Source of the DNA: CADEDH01 sp041394285
GTDB lineage: Bacteria > Actinomycetota > Acidimicrobiia > Acidimicrobiales > SZUA-35
NCBI GenBank assembly: GCA_041394285.1
Contig: JAWKIL010000005.1
Location: 248,001-312,000 of the forward strand
DNA: 64,000 nucleotides
Direction of reading: 5' to 3'
Positions 47,453 through 55,999 of this stretch are shown piece by piece. The notes beneath the pieces are model-generated. The model had not been told where the DNA came from, made no database searches, and saw nothing but the letters and a program-made list of their open reading frames with translations. The position numbers were made by a program, and so were the translations under genes. Position 1 is the stretch's first letter. Each line of letters starts with the position of its first letter.

Positions 47453-48136
47453 ATGGCCGGTGAGCACCTCCTGATCGTCGACGACGAGGGCAACCTCCGC
47501 TCCATGCTGAGCGCCGCCCTCCGCCACCACGGTTTCACCGTCACCGAGGCCGAGGACGGCCGCCAGGCCCTGGAGCAGGTGGCCAAGGAGCATCCCGACC
47601 TGCTCGTGCTCGATGTGATGCTCCCCGAGCTCGACGGGTTCGAGGTGTGCCGCCGCCTTCGCTCCGACGGCGACCACACGCCCGTGCTGTTCCTCACCGC
47701 CCGCGACGGCACCGAGGACAAGGTGCGGGGCCTCACCCTGGGCGGCGACGACTACCTCCAGAAGCCGTTCAGCCTCGACGAGCTGGTGGCCCGGGCCCAG
47801 GCCGTGCTCCGCCGCACCAAGGCCGACGCCAACGCCAGCCCGGTGCTGGAGCTGGCCGACCTGCGCATGGACGACGACGCCCACCGGGTCTCCCGGGCCG
47901 GCGCCGAGGTGTCGCTGTCGCCCACCGAGTACAAGCTGCTCCGCTACCTCCTCATCAACCAGGGCCGGGTCATGTCCAAGGCCCAGATCCTCGACCACGT
48001 GTGGGACTACGACTTCGGCGGCGACGGCGGCGTGGTGGAGACCTACGTCGGCTACCTCCGGCGCAAGGTCGACAACGTCGAGCCCAAGCTGATCCAGACG
48101 ATCCGGGGCGTCGGCTACACCCTCCGGCTGCCGTGA
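47453..48136 (+). CDS. OmpR/PhoB-family response regulator
   Basis: The 227-residue protein has a receiver (LLIVDDEGNLRSMLSAAL, phospho-acceptor in LLVLDVMLPELDG, DDYLQKPFSLDELVARAQ) and a winged helix (VSLSPTEYKLLRYLLINQGR, VVETYVGYLRRKVD, IQTIRGVGYTLRL). It resembles the actinobacterial TcrA/TrcR subgroup. The kinase gene follows with a GTGA overlap, and two glycosyltransferase genes come next on the same strand, a neighbourhood that suggests envelope sugar transfer as the regulated output (inference). Confidence 0.92.
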   Translation: MAGEHLLIVDDEGNLRSMLSAALRHHGFTVTEAEDGRQALEQVAKEHPDLLVLDVMLPELDGFEVCRRLRSDGDHTPVLFLTARDGTEDKVRGLTLGGDDYLQKPFSLDELVARAQAVLRRTKADANASPVLELADLRMDDDAHRVSRAGAEVSLSPTEYKLLRYLLINQGRVMSKAQILDHVWDYDFGGDGGVVETYVGYLRRKVDNVEPKLIQTIRGVGYTLRLP

Positions 48137-49653
48137 GATCCGGGATGGGAGCGCTGTCGCTCCAGGCCCGGCTGATCGCCGGCGTGGTGGCCGTAGCCCT
48201 GGTGCTGGCCACGGTGGCCGTGTCGATCACGCTGTACACCCGGGACTACCTGCTCGAACAGGTCGACCAGCGACTGGCGGCGGCGGCCCAGGCCCCCGGC
48301 GAGCGGAACCGGCCCGGTGACGACGGCGGCCCGGGCGACTTCCAGCGGCCGGCCTTCGACCCCGACGGCGACCACCTCTTCCAGTTGCCCGACATGTACG
48401 TCGGGGGCTGCCCGGCGGGGGCCACGACGCTCGCCGGCATCGCCCCCTACGCCAGCGCCTTGGGCCGCCCCGTGGCCGCTTGCGCCGACCTCCGGGCCGA
48501 CGGCGAGACCTCGGGCTACCCCCTCCACCTGACGGTCGAGTCCGACAGCGGCGGCGGCCACTACCGGCTCATCGTGAAGGACGACGCCGGCCTGCTCCGG
48601 GTCTGGGGCATCCCTCTGGGCGACCAGGAAGCGGCCGTGAGCCGGCTGATCCAACTGGAGCTGGCCGGTCTGGTGGCCGCCCTGGCCGTGCTGGGGGCCG
48701 TGGCCTTCTGGGTCATCCGCCTCGGCATCCGGCCCATCAAGCAGATGACGGCCACCGCCTCGGAGATCTCGGCCGCCTCCGCCTCCGAGCTGGCCCGCCG
48801 GGTTCCGGAGGCACCGGCCCACACCGAGGCCGGCGCTCTGGCCGTCGCCGTCAACGCCATGCTCGACCGCATCGAGACGGCGGTGGGCGAGCGGGCCCGC
48901 TCCGAAGACCGCCTCCGCCAGTTCGTGGCCGACGCCTCCCACGAGCTGCGCACCCCTGTCACCACCATCCGGGGCTACGCCGAGCTGTACCGCCACGGCG
49001 GGCTGGCCCAGCCCGACGACCTGACCGACGCCATGCGCCGCACCGAGCAGGAGGCCCAGCGCATGGGCCGCCTGGTGGAGGACATGCTGATCCTGGCCAA
49101 GCTCGACCAGCACCGCCCGCTCGACCGGGTGGCGGTGGACCTGGGATCGCTGGCCACCGATGCCGGGCGGGACGCGGCGGCGGCCGCCCCCGGGCGATCG
49201 GTCACCGTCTCGGTGGAACCGGGCGTGGACCTCACGGTCACGGGCGACACCGACCGCCTGCGCCAGGTCCTGGCCAACGTCATCGGCAACGCCCTCACCC
49301 ACACCCCGGCCACCAGCGCCGTCACCATCGCGGCCGGCCGTCTCCCCGGCGGCCGGGTCCTGCTCACGGTGGCCGACCAGGGCCCCGGCATGCCGCCCGA
49401 GGTGGCGGCCAGGGTGACCGAGCGGTTCTACCGGGCCGACCCGGCCCGGGCCCGCAACAACGGCGGCAGCGGGCTGGGCATGGCCATCGTCGACGGCATC
49501 GTGGCCGCCCACGCCGGGACCGTGGCCGTCGACTCGACCCCCGAGCGGGGCACCATCGTGTCGATCACGCTCCCCGTCACGGGCACGGCGACGCCGGCCG
49601 ACGCCGTCTCGCCGCCTGTCGCCGCAGCCCCACCGGCTCTCAGCAACTTCTGA
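48133..49653 (+). CDS. sensor histidine kinase
   Basis: The 506-residue kinase has membrane helices (IAGVVAVALVLATVAVSITL and LAGLVAALAVLGAVAFWVI) flanking a sensor domain of about 140 residues with a CxxG-type pair (GGCPAGAT, AACADL). A HAMP domain follows, then the H-box DASHELRTPVTTIRGYAELY, N-box VIGNALTHT, G1 ADQGPGMP and lid GGSGLGMAIVDGI. All catalytic boxes are intact. It is coupled to the regulator by GTGA and is followed by the GT2-GtrA gene after 45 nt. Confidence 0.93.
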   Translation: MRSGMGALSLQARLIAGVVAVALVLATVAVSITLYTRDYLLEQVDQRLAAAAQAPGERNRPGDDGGPGDFQRPAFDPDGDHLFQLPDMYVGGCPAGATTLAGIAPYASALGRPVAACADLRADGETSGYPLHLTVESDSGGGHYRLIVKDDAGLLRVWGIPLGDQEAAVSRLIQLELAGLVAALAVLGAVAFWVIRLGIRPIKQMTATASEISAASASELARRVPEAPAHTEAGALAVAVNAMLDRIETAVGERARSEDRLRQFVADASHELRTPVTTIRGYAELYRHGGLAQPDDLTDAMRRTEQEAQRMGRLVEDMLILAKLDQHRPLDRVAVDLGSLATDAGRDAAAAAPGRSVTVSVEPGVDLTVTGDTDRLRQVLANVIGNALTHTPATSAVTIAAGRLPGGRVLLTVADQGPGMPPEVAARVTERFYRADPARARNNGGSGLGMAIVDGIVAAHAGTVAVDSTPERGTIVSITLPVTGTATPADAVSPPVAAAPPALSNF

Positions 49654-49698
49654 GCTGGGCCCCAGGACCCTCCGAGGTGGGGGATCGACAGTGGGGGG

Positions 49699-51093
49699 AT
49701 GACCACCACGCCCCTCGCAGATCAGCGGTGCCGAGCCGGTGTCGCCCCGCCGGTGAGCCACAGACCGGCGAAGCCGGCTCCCACCGGCCCGGTGCTCGAC
49801 GTGGTGGTGCCGGTCTACAACGAGCAGACCGACCTCGGCCCCTCCGTCGAACGGCTCCACGCCTACCTGAGCCGTCGGTTCCCCTACTCCTTCCGGATCA
49901 CGATCGCCGACAACGCCAGCACCGACGCCACCCCCCGGGTGGCCGAGCGGCTGCTCCAGCGGCTCGACCACGTGACCTACCGCCGCCTGGAGCAGAAGGG
50001 CCGGGGTCGGGCGCTCGCCGCCACCTGGCTGGGGTCCGACGCCCGGGTGCTGGCCTACATGGACGTCGACCTCTCCACCGATCTCGACGCCCTCCTCCCG
50101 CTGGTGGCCCCCCTGATCTCGGGCCATTCCCACCTGGCCATCGGCAGCCGGCTGGCCCGGGGGGCGCGGGTGGTGCGGGGACCCAAACGGGAGGCCATCT
50201 CCCGCTGCTACAACCTGATCCTCAAGGGCACCCTGGCCGCCCGGTTCAGCGACGCCCAGTGCGGGTTCAAGGCCATCCGGGCCGACGTCGCCGCCGAGCT
50301 GGTCCCTCTCGTGCAGGACACCGGCTGGTTCTTCGATACCGAGCTGCTGATCCTGGCCGAGCGCAGCGGTCTCCGGGTCCACGAGGTGCCGGTGGACTGG
50401 GTGGACGACCCCGATTCCCGGGTCGACATCGTGGCCACCGCCACCGCCGACCTGCAGGGCGTGGCCCGCCTCCTGCGGGACCTGGCCCGGGGCCGCATTC
50501 CCACGGCCGAGATCCGCCGCCGACTCGTGGTCGACGTGCGGGCCAGCGACGCCGCTGCCGCCGCCCGCGGTACGACCGCCGCCCGCAGTACGGCCGCCGA
50601 CAGCCATGGCGCCGTCGCCCCGGCTGTGCCCTTCGCCGCCCAGGTGGCCCGGTTCGCCGCCATCGGGGTGGCCTCCACCCTGGCCTACCTCCTGGCCTAT
50701 CTGGGCCTGCGGACGGGGTTGTCGTCGCAGACGTCGAACCTGGTGGCCCTGGCCGTCACCGCCGTGGGCAACACGGCGGCCAACCGCCGCTACACCTTCG
50801 GCGTACGGGGGCGGGAGGGCCTGGGGCGCCATCACCTGCAGGGTCTGGCCGTGTTCGCCCTGGGCCTCGGCCTCACCGCCGGGTCCCTGGCCGCCGTCCA
50901 CCGCGTCGCCCCCGAGGCCGTCCGGGCGGTGGAGGTGGCGGTGCTGGTGGCGGCGAACGTGGCGGCCACCGTCGTCCGCTTCGTGGCCCTGCGGGTGTGG
51001 GTGTTCGCCCGGCAGCGGACCGCACCAGCTTCTACCCCGCCAGCCGCAACCGCCCTACCCCCCGTCGATCTCCCGAACGGAGCCCTCCGATGA
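49699..51093 (+). CDS. GT2 glycosyltransferase fused to a GtrA-like membrane domain
   Basis: The 464-residue protein joins a GT-A glycosyltransferase, about residues 32-270 (VVVPVYNEQTDLGPSVERL, IADNASTDATPRVAE, the DxD motif in YMDVDLSTDL, SDAQCGFKAIRAD), to a four-helix GtrA-like domain, about residues 310-440 (VARFAAIGVASTLAYLLAYL, AVTAVGNTAANRRYTFGV, VAANVAATVVRFVALRVWVF). The first half resembles dolichyl/polyprenyl-phosphate sugar synthases. Together they would make and flip a polyprenyl-phosphate-linked sugar. The GT39 gene overlaps its stop (ATGA), so the sugar donor and the enzyme using it are coupled. Confidence 0.88.
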   Translation: MTTTPLADQRCRAGVAPPVSHRPAKPAPTGPVLDVVVPVYNEQTDLGPSVERLHAYLSRRFPYSFRITIADNASTDATPRVAERLLQRLDHVTYRRLEQKGRGRALAATWLGSDARVLAYMDVDLSTDLDALLPLVAPLISGHSHLAIGSRLARGARVVRGPKREAISRCYNLILKGTLAARFSDAQCGFKAIRADVAAELVPLVQDTGWFFDTELLILAERSGLRVHEVPVDWVDDPDSRVDIVATATADLQGVARLLRDLARGRIPTAEIRRRLVVDVRASDAAAAARGTTAARSTAADSHGAVAPAVPFAAQVARFAAIGVASTLAYLLAYLGLRTGLSSQTSNLVALAVTAVGNTAANRRYTFGVRGREGLGRHHLQGLAVFALGLGLTAGSLAAVHRVAPEAVRAVEVAVLVAANVAATVVRFVALRVWVFARQRTAPASTPPAATALPPVDLPNGALR

Positions 51094-53345
51094 CCACCCT
51101 CACCGACGACACCGACCTCGTCCGGCCGGCGCCAGCCGGGCCGCCCACGGCGCCACCGCTCGACGCCGGCGACGGCGGCGACGGCGGCTCGGGCGGCGGT
51201 GACCGCCAGCCGGGCGACGCCCACCCGGTCGGGGCCGAGGGCAGGGCCGCTTCCGCCGTCCGCGCCCCCTGGGAACGGCCGGCTCTGGCCGTCGTGCTGG
51301 CGGCCACCGCCGCGCTGTACCTGTGGGGCCTGGGCGCCTCGGGCTGGGCCAACAGCTTCTACTCGGCTGCGGTGCAGGCCGGGTCGGTGAGTTGGAAGGC
51401 GTTCCTGTTCGGCTCGTCCGACGCCGCCAACTCGATCACGGTCGACAAGCCCCCCGCCTCGCTGTGGGTGATGGCGCTGTCGGTGCGGCTGTTCGGCCTC
51501 AACCCGTGGTCGATCCTGGTGCCCCAGGCCCTGATGGGCGTGGGCACCGTGGCCGCCGTGTGGTACGCCGTGCGCCGCTGGTTCTCGGCCGGGGCCGCCC
51601 TGTTCGCCGCCGTCGCCATGGCCGTCACCCCGGTGGCGGTGCTGATGTTCCGCTTCAACAACCCCGACGCCCTGCTCGTGCTGCTGATGACGCTGGCCGC
51701 CATCACCACCCTGCGGGGCATCGAGGACGGCCGGCGCCGCTGGGCCCTGGCCACCGGGGCCCTGGTCGGCCTGGGGTTCCTGACCAAGCAGCTGCAGGTG
51801 ATGCTCGTCGTCCCCCCGTTCGCCCTGGCCCAGGTGTGGGCGGGCCGGGGCTCGATCGGGCGCCGGGTCACCGACCTGCTGGCGGCCGGGGCGGCTCTGG
51901 CCGTCTCCGCCGGCTGGTGGGTGGCGCTGGTGGAGCTGTGGCCGGCGTCGTCCCGCCCGTGGATCGGCGGGTCGCAGACCAACAGCATCCTGGAGCTGAC
52001 CCTGGGCTACAACGGGCTGGGCCGGATCACGGGCGACGAGGTGGGCAGCGTCACCGGCGGCGGAGGCGGCCGGGGTGGCCCCGGTGGCGGGAACGGGGGC
52101 GGCATGTGGGGCACCACCGGCATCACCCGGATGATCGACGGCGTCGTCGGGGGCCAGATCGCCTGGCTGCTGCCGGCCGCCCTGGCCGCCCTGGTGGCCG
52201 GGCTCTGGTTCACCCGGCGGGCGCCCCGGACCGACCTGCGCCGGGCCGGCCTCCTCGTGTGGGGCGGCTGGCTGGTGGTGACGGCCCTGGTGTTCAGCTT
52301 CATGGCCGGCATCTTCCACGAGTACTACACGGTGGCCCTGGCCCCGCCGATCGCCGCGCTGGTCGGCATCGGGGCCGACCTGGCCTGGCGGCACCGGCGC
52401 CAGCTCGCCGTCCGCCTGGCCACCGGGGCGGTGGTGGCCGCCTCGGCGTTGTGGGCCGCCGACCTGCTGGGCCGGGCCACGAGCTGGAACGGCTGGCTCG
52501 GGCCGCTGGTGCTGGTAGCCGGCCTCGGCGCCGCCGCCGTCGTGGCCGCCCTGTGGCACCGCCGCTCGGCTCTGGCCCTCGGGGCGTCGGTGCTGGGCGG
52601 AGCCGTGCTCCTCACCGGCCCCGCCGCCTGGTCGCTGCAGACGGCGGCCACCCCCCACACCGGCTCCATCGTCACCGCCGGCCCCGCCGTGGCCGGGGCC
52701 CGCGGCGGCCCCGGCGGCGGCTTCGGCCCGGCCGGCCCGGGCGGGTTCCCCGGCGGCGGGTTCGGGCCCGGCGCCCAACAGCCCGGGTTCGTCCCCGGTG
52801 GGGCCAACGGCAACGGCCGCCCCGGCTTCCCCGGCGCCGGCAGCGCTACCAGTCCGACCCCCGGCACCGGCAGCGCCACCAGTCCGACCCCCGGCTCCGC
52901 CATCGGTGCGAGCCCCGGCACCGGCCCGCAGGGTGGATTCCCGGGCGGCGCCGGCGCCGGGACGGGTGGCGGCCCCGGCGGGCTGCTCGACAGCACCGAG
53001 CCCAGCGCCGAGCTCACGGCCACCCTCCTGGAGGATGCCGACCGCTACACCTGGGTGGCGGCCACCGTCGGCGCCAACAACGCCGCCGGCTACCAGCTGG
53101 CCACCGAGGAGCCGGTCATGCCGCTGGGCGGGTTCAACGGCAGTGACCCGTCGCCCACCCTGGCGGAGTTCCAGGCCACGGTGGCGGCGGGTGAGATCCA
53201 CTGGTTCATCGAGGGCGGCCGCATCGGTCCCAGCAACGGCGGCAGCGATGGCCCGGCCGCCATCGCCCAGTGGGTGGCCGCCACCTTCCGGTCGCTCGAC
53301 GTCGACGGCACCACGCTCTACGACCTCACCCAGCCCCTGAGCTGA
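51090..53345 (+). CDS. GT39 (ArnT/YkcB-like) integral membrane glycosyltransferase with Gly-rich loop
   Basis: The 751-residue protein has a disordered N-terminus, then about ten membrane helices. The first extracytoplasmic loop has GWANSFYSAAVQAGSVSWKA, with ITVDKPPASLWV in the GT39 acceptor/donor region (acidic catalytic residue expected there). RFNNPDALLVLLMTLA and GFLTKQLQVMLVVPPFALAQ follow. A Gly-rich stretch (GGGGGRGGPGGG) and a longer Gly/Pro/Ser-rich region (residues about 535-630) precede a C-terminal soluble domain (TWVAATVGANNAAGYQL, ATVAAGEIHWFIEGG). It transfers a sugar from a polyprenyl-phosphate donor to a wall polymer or protein outside the membrane. A strong hairpin follows the stop. 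Confidence 0.88.
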   Translation: MTTLTDDTDLVRPAPAGPPTAPPLDAGDGGDGGSGGGDRQPGDAHPVGAEGRAASAVRAPWERPALAVVLAATAALYLWGLGASGWANSFYSAAVQAGSVSWKAFLFGSSDAANSITVDKPPASLWVMALSVRLFGLNPWSILVPQALMGVGTVAAVWYAVRRWFSAGAALFAAVAMAVTPVAVLMFRFNNPDALLVLLMTLAAITTLRGIEDGRRRWALATGALVGLGFLTKQLQVMLVVPPFALAQVWAGRGSIGRRVTDLLAAGAALAVSAGWWVALVELWPASSRPWIGGSQTNSILELTLGYNGLGRITGDEVGSVTGGGGGRGGPGGGNGGGMWGTTGITRMIDGVVGGQIAWLLPAALAALVAGLWFTRRAPRTDLRRAGLLVWGGWLVVTALVFSFMAGIFHEYYTVALAPPIAALVGIGADLAWRHRRQLAVRLATGAVVAASALWAADLLGRATSWNGWLGPLVLVAGLGAAAVVAALWHRRSALALGASVLGGAVLLTGPAAWSLQTAATPHTGSIVTAGPAVAGARGGPGGGFGPAGPGGFPGGGFGPGAQQPGFVPGGANGNGRPGFPGAGSATSPTPGTGSATSPTPGSAIGASPGTGPQGGFPGGAGAGTGGGPGGLLDSTEPSAELTATLLEDADRYTWVAATVGANNAAGYQLATEEPVMPLGGFNGSDPSPTLAEFQATVAAGEIHWFIEGGRIGPSNGGSDGPAAIAQWVAATFRSLDVDGTTLYDLTQPLS

Positions 53346-53367
53346 TCCCGTCCCAACTCCGCTGCCA

Positions 53368-53402
53368 CCCCGCTTCGAACCGCGACACGGTTCGAAGCGG
53401 GG
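53368..53402. terminator. 15-bp perfect hairpin after the glycosyltransferase operon
   Basis: CCCCGCTTCGAACCG (53368-53382) pairs exactly with CGGTTCGAAGCGGGG (53388-53402) around a 5-nt loop (cgaca). It starts 22 nt after the GT39 stop. No T-run follows, but the stem is strong enough to act as a terminator or mRNA stabiliser. Confidence 0.6.
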
Positions 53403-53429
53403 GCGCGACCGGAGCGGTCAGCGCACAGT

Positions 53430-53457
53430 CCGTGCCACGGTTCGAACCGTGTCACGG
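53430..53457. repeat. 28-nt near-perfect palindrome centred on TTCGAA
   Basis: CCGTG-c-CACGGTTCGAACCGTG-t-CACGG is a palindrome broken only by one C/T pair. It shares the CGGTTCGAA core with the hairpin 28 nt upstream. It may be an operator for the divergent or downstream promoter or a REP-like element. Confidence 0.65.
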
Positions 53458-53510
53458 GCCGAACGGCCTCAATGGGATCCGATCGGCTCCATCGTCCACC
53501 TCGGGCCGAG

Positions 53511-53516
53511 TAGGCT
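53511..53516 (+). promoter_or_regulatory. putative -10 element (TAGGCT), leaderless transcript
   Basis: TAGGCT lies 8 nt before the ATG of the lipoprotein at 53525, with no Shine-Dalgarno. Confidence 0.42.
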
Positions 53517-53524
53517 GCGGCCGA

Positions 53525-54139
53525 ATGGGTGACGCTGCCGCCTCGGCGTTGCGAACACGGGTCCTGCTCGGGCTGGCGGTGCTCCTCGCCGCAGGGTGCA
53601 GCGCGCCGGGTGGCGGGTCCGGCGACGCTGCGTACCAGCTCCCCACCTTCCTGCCCGACGGGTTCGAGACGGCAGCCCCGTCGGGCTGCGTGGCCGGCGA
53701 CCCGGTGGCGCCCCACGGCTTCCTGTCCGTCTTCGGCGACGACGGCCGCCGCCGATTCGGGCCCCGCCAGACGCCGGCCGAGATCCGCTTCGGCCTGTGG
53801 GACAGCGGGCAGGCGTCGGTCGACGGCGCCGCCCCCCTCACCGCCGACGACATCCTCGACGCCGCCGTCCCCGCCAGCGTCTACGACACCGACGTCAACG
53901 GGCACCGGGCCACAGGCTTCGCCGTCCACTCCGTCGATCCGACCGACACCGGCACCTGGCCCGCCGTGGTGTGGACCGACGGCGACCTGCTCCTGTGGCT
54001 CTACGGCGACGGGATCACCCTGCTCGAGGTGGTGGAGGTGGCCGAGTCGGTGGAGCACGCCAGCCAGGAGGACTTCGAGCGGATGGTGCCGGTCGACGCC
54101 TGCTCCTCGTCCCTGGCCCTCGCTCCGACGTCTCCCTGA
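53525..54139 (+). CDS. lipoprotein of unknown function
   Basis: The 204-residue product has a signal peptide with lipobox LLAAGC (Cys near residue 24). It is followed by an alpha/beta domain with strands (RRRFGPRQTPAEIRFGLWD, WPAVVWTDGDLLLWLYGDG, ITLLEVVEVAESVEHA) and a cysteine near the C-terminus (VDACSSS). It should be anchored outside the membrane. The ATG is supported by the TAGGCT box. No family recognised; it is the only gene between the glycosyltransferase operon and the acyl-CoA synthetase. Confidence 0.65.
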   Translation: MGDAAASALRTRVLLGLAVLLAAGCSAPGGGSGDAAYQLPTFLPDGFETAAPSGCVAGDPVAPHGFLSVFGDDGRRRFGPRQTPAEIRFGLWDSGQASVDGAAPLTADDILDAAVPASVYDTDVNGHRATGFAVHSVDPTDTGTWPAVVWTDGDLLLWLYGDGITLLEVVEVAESVEHASQEDFERMVPVDACSSSLALAPTSP

Positions 54140-54217
54140 TCCACCCCCGATCCCGTACCCTGTCCGACCAGAGCGGCCCGAGGCGGCCGGTGGGGCGACC
54201 GACGGGAAGGTACGAGG

Positions 54218-55945
54218 ATGGCACAGGGATCGGGTGGGGCGGCGGCGCTGGAGGCCCTGGGGGCGGTCCCCCACGGGCAGGACGACCGTTACCGAGGCCA
54301 AGGCTGGTGGCGGGACACCACCTACATCGACGACTTCCTGGCCGTGGTGGCGGCCCAGCCCGACAAGGTGGCCATCGTCGGGCACCGGGCCGACCCGGCG
54401 CCATCGGTCACCACCCTCAGCTACCGCCAGCTCGGCCAGTTGGTGGACCGCTTCGCCGGCGCCCTGCTGGACCTCGGCGTCGCCCCCGGCGAGATCGTGT
54501 CGATACAGCTGCCCAACGACTGGGTGTTCGCCGCCCTCGTCCTGGCCTGCGGCCGCATCGGGGCGGTGGCCAACCCGCTCGTGCCGATCCTGCGGGACCG
54601 GGAGGTGACGTTCATGCTGGGCCGCACCGCCTCGCCGGTGGTCATCGTGGCCGACCGCTACCGGGGCTACGACCACGCCGCCATGCTCGATCGGGTGCTC
54701 ACCGGCATCGCGGGCGGGGCCGAGGCCGGCCAGCCGGACCGGGCGGTGCGCGGCTTCGCCGTGGGCCTGGCGGAGCCGGTGGGGCGGGTGGAGCCGTTCG
54801 GGCCCCACTTCATGGACCACCGGTGGGAGGACACGCTCGACCAAGCCGCCCTGGCGGAGCGGGCCCTCGGCCCCGACGACCTGGCCGAGCTCCAGTTCAC
54901 CTCGGGCACCACGGGCGAACCCAAGGGGGTGATGCACACCCCCAACACGATCTACGCCGGCACCCGGGCTTTCGCCGAGATCGGCGGGCTCACCGGTGAC
55001 GACTCGGTTCTCATGCCGTCGACCCTGGCCCACCAGACCGGGTTCCTGATCGGGATCGTGATGCCGCTGTCGACCGGGATGAAGGTGGTCTACCAGGACC
55101 TGTGGAACGCCGAGCTGTTCTGCCGTTTGGCCGACGACGAGCAGGTGACGTTCAGCGCCGGAGCCACCCCGTTCCTCACCGACATCGTGGCCGAGTGCCA
55201 GCGGCGGGGCCGGCGGTTGTCGTCGATGCACAGCTACGTGTGCGCCGGGGCCCCGATCCCGTCACCCCTGGTGGAGGCGGCCAAGGCCGACGCCGTGGGC
55301 GAGCTGATCGCGGTGTGGGGCATGACCGAGAACGGCGGTGTCACCTCCACCGTGCCCGGCAGCCCCACCGAGGTGGTGGCCGATTCCGACGGCCTGCCCG
55401 TGCCGTGGATGGAGACCCGCATCGTGGCCCAGGACGACCCCGCCACCGAGGTGCCGGTGGGTGGCGTGGGCCGCCTGCTGGTGCGAGGGGCCAGCCAGAC
55501 GGCCGGCTACTTCAAGCGTCCCGACCTGTACCGGGCCCAGCTCAGCGCAGACGACGACGGCCTCGGCCCCTGGTTCGACACCGGCGACCTGGCCCGGCGC
55601 CGGGCCGACGGCGGCATCCGCATCGCCGGGCGCACCAAGGACCTCGTGATCCGGGGCGGGGAGAACGTGCCGGTGGTGGAGGTGGAAGCTGTGCTGTTCG
55701 GCCATCCCCGGGTGAAGGAGGTGGCCGTGATCGGCTACCCCGACGACCGGCTGGGGGAGCGGGCCTGCGCCGTGGTGGTGCCCGAGGGCGAGCCGCCGAC
55801 GCTGGCCGACCTCACCGCCTTCCTCGACCAGGCGGGCATGGCCCGCCAGTTCTGGCCCGAGCGCCTGGAGGTGGTGGCCGAGATGCCCAAGACCCCGTCG
55901 GGCAAGATCCAGAAGTTCCATCTGCGCGAGCAGTTCAACGGCTGA
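54218..55945 (+). CDS. acyl-CoA synthetase (AMP-forming), AliA/cyclohexanecarboxylate-type
   Basis: The 575-residue protein has the adenylate-forming motifs. A3 is FTSGTTGEPKGVMHTPN, A5 is IAVWGMTENG, A7 is WFDTGDLARR, A8 is IAGRTKDLVIRGGENVPVVE, and the C-terminal lysine is in TPSGKIQKF. It activates a carboxylic acid to acyl-AMP and then acyl-CoA. The wording and the N-terminal WWRDTTYIDDFLAVV resemble cyclohexane- or cyclohex-1-ene-carboxylate CoA ligases, though the substrate is not proven. GAGG precedes the ATG. It lies beside an ArsB-like permease gene after 54 nt. Confidence 0.9.
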   Translation: MAQGSGGAAALEALGAVPHGQDDRYRGQGWWRDTTYIDDFLAVVAAQPDKVAIVGHRADPAPSVTTLSYRQLGQLVDRFAGALLDLGVAPGEIVSIQLPNDWVFAALVLACGRIGAVANPLVPILRDREVTFMLGRTASPVVIVADRYRGYDHAAMLDRVLTGIAGGAEAGQPDRAVRGFAVGLAEPVGRVEPFGPHFMDHRWEDTLDQAALAERALGPDDLAELQFTSGTTGEPKGVMHTPNTIYAGTRAFAEIGGLTGDDSVLMPSTLAHQTGFLIGIVMPLSTGMKVVYQDLWNAELFCRLADDEQVTFSAGATPFLTDIVAECQRRGRRLSSMHSYVCAGAPIPSPLVEAAKADAVGELIAVWGMTENGGVTSTVPGSPTEVVADSDGLPVPWMETRIVAQDDPATEVPVGGVGRLLVRGASQTAGYFKRPDLYRAQLSADDDGLGPWFDTGDLARRRADGGIRIAGRTKDLVIRGGENVPVVEVEAVLFGHPRVKEVAVIGYPDDRLGERACAVVVPEGEPPTLADLTAFLDQAGMARQFWPERLEVVAEMPKTPSGKIQKFHLREQFNG

Positions 55946-55999
55946 CCCCTCCCGCCGGGGGACGGTTCAAGACCAGCGAAGCCGGGCACACCACAGGCC

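Noticed and set aside
48480..51089. Stop-free extension upstream of the GT39 gene making a 1600-residue frame
   Set aside because: The extension overlaps the kinase and GT2-GtrA genes, which have intact motifs; the true start is the ATG overlapping the GT2 stop.
53371..53460. GGTTCGAACC resembling a tRNA T-arm
   Set aside because: It belongs to larger perfect palindromes and no acceptor, D or anticodon arms can be folded around it.
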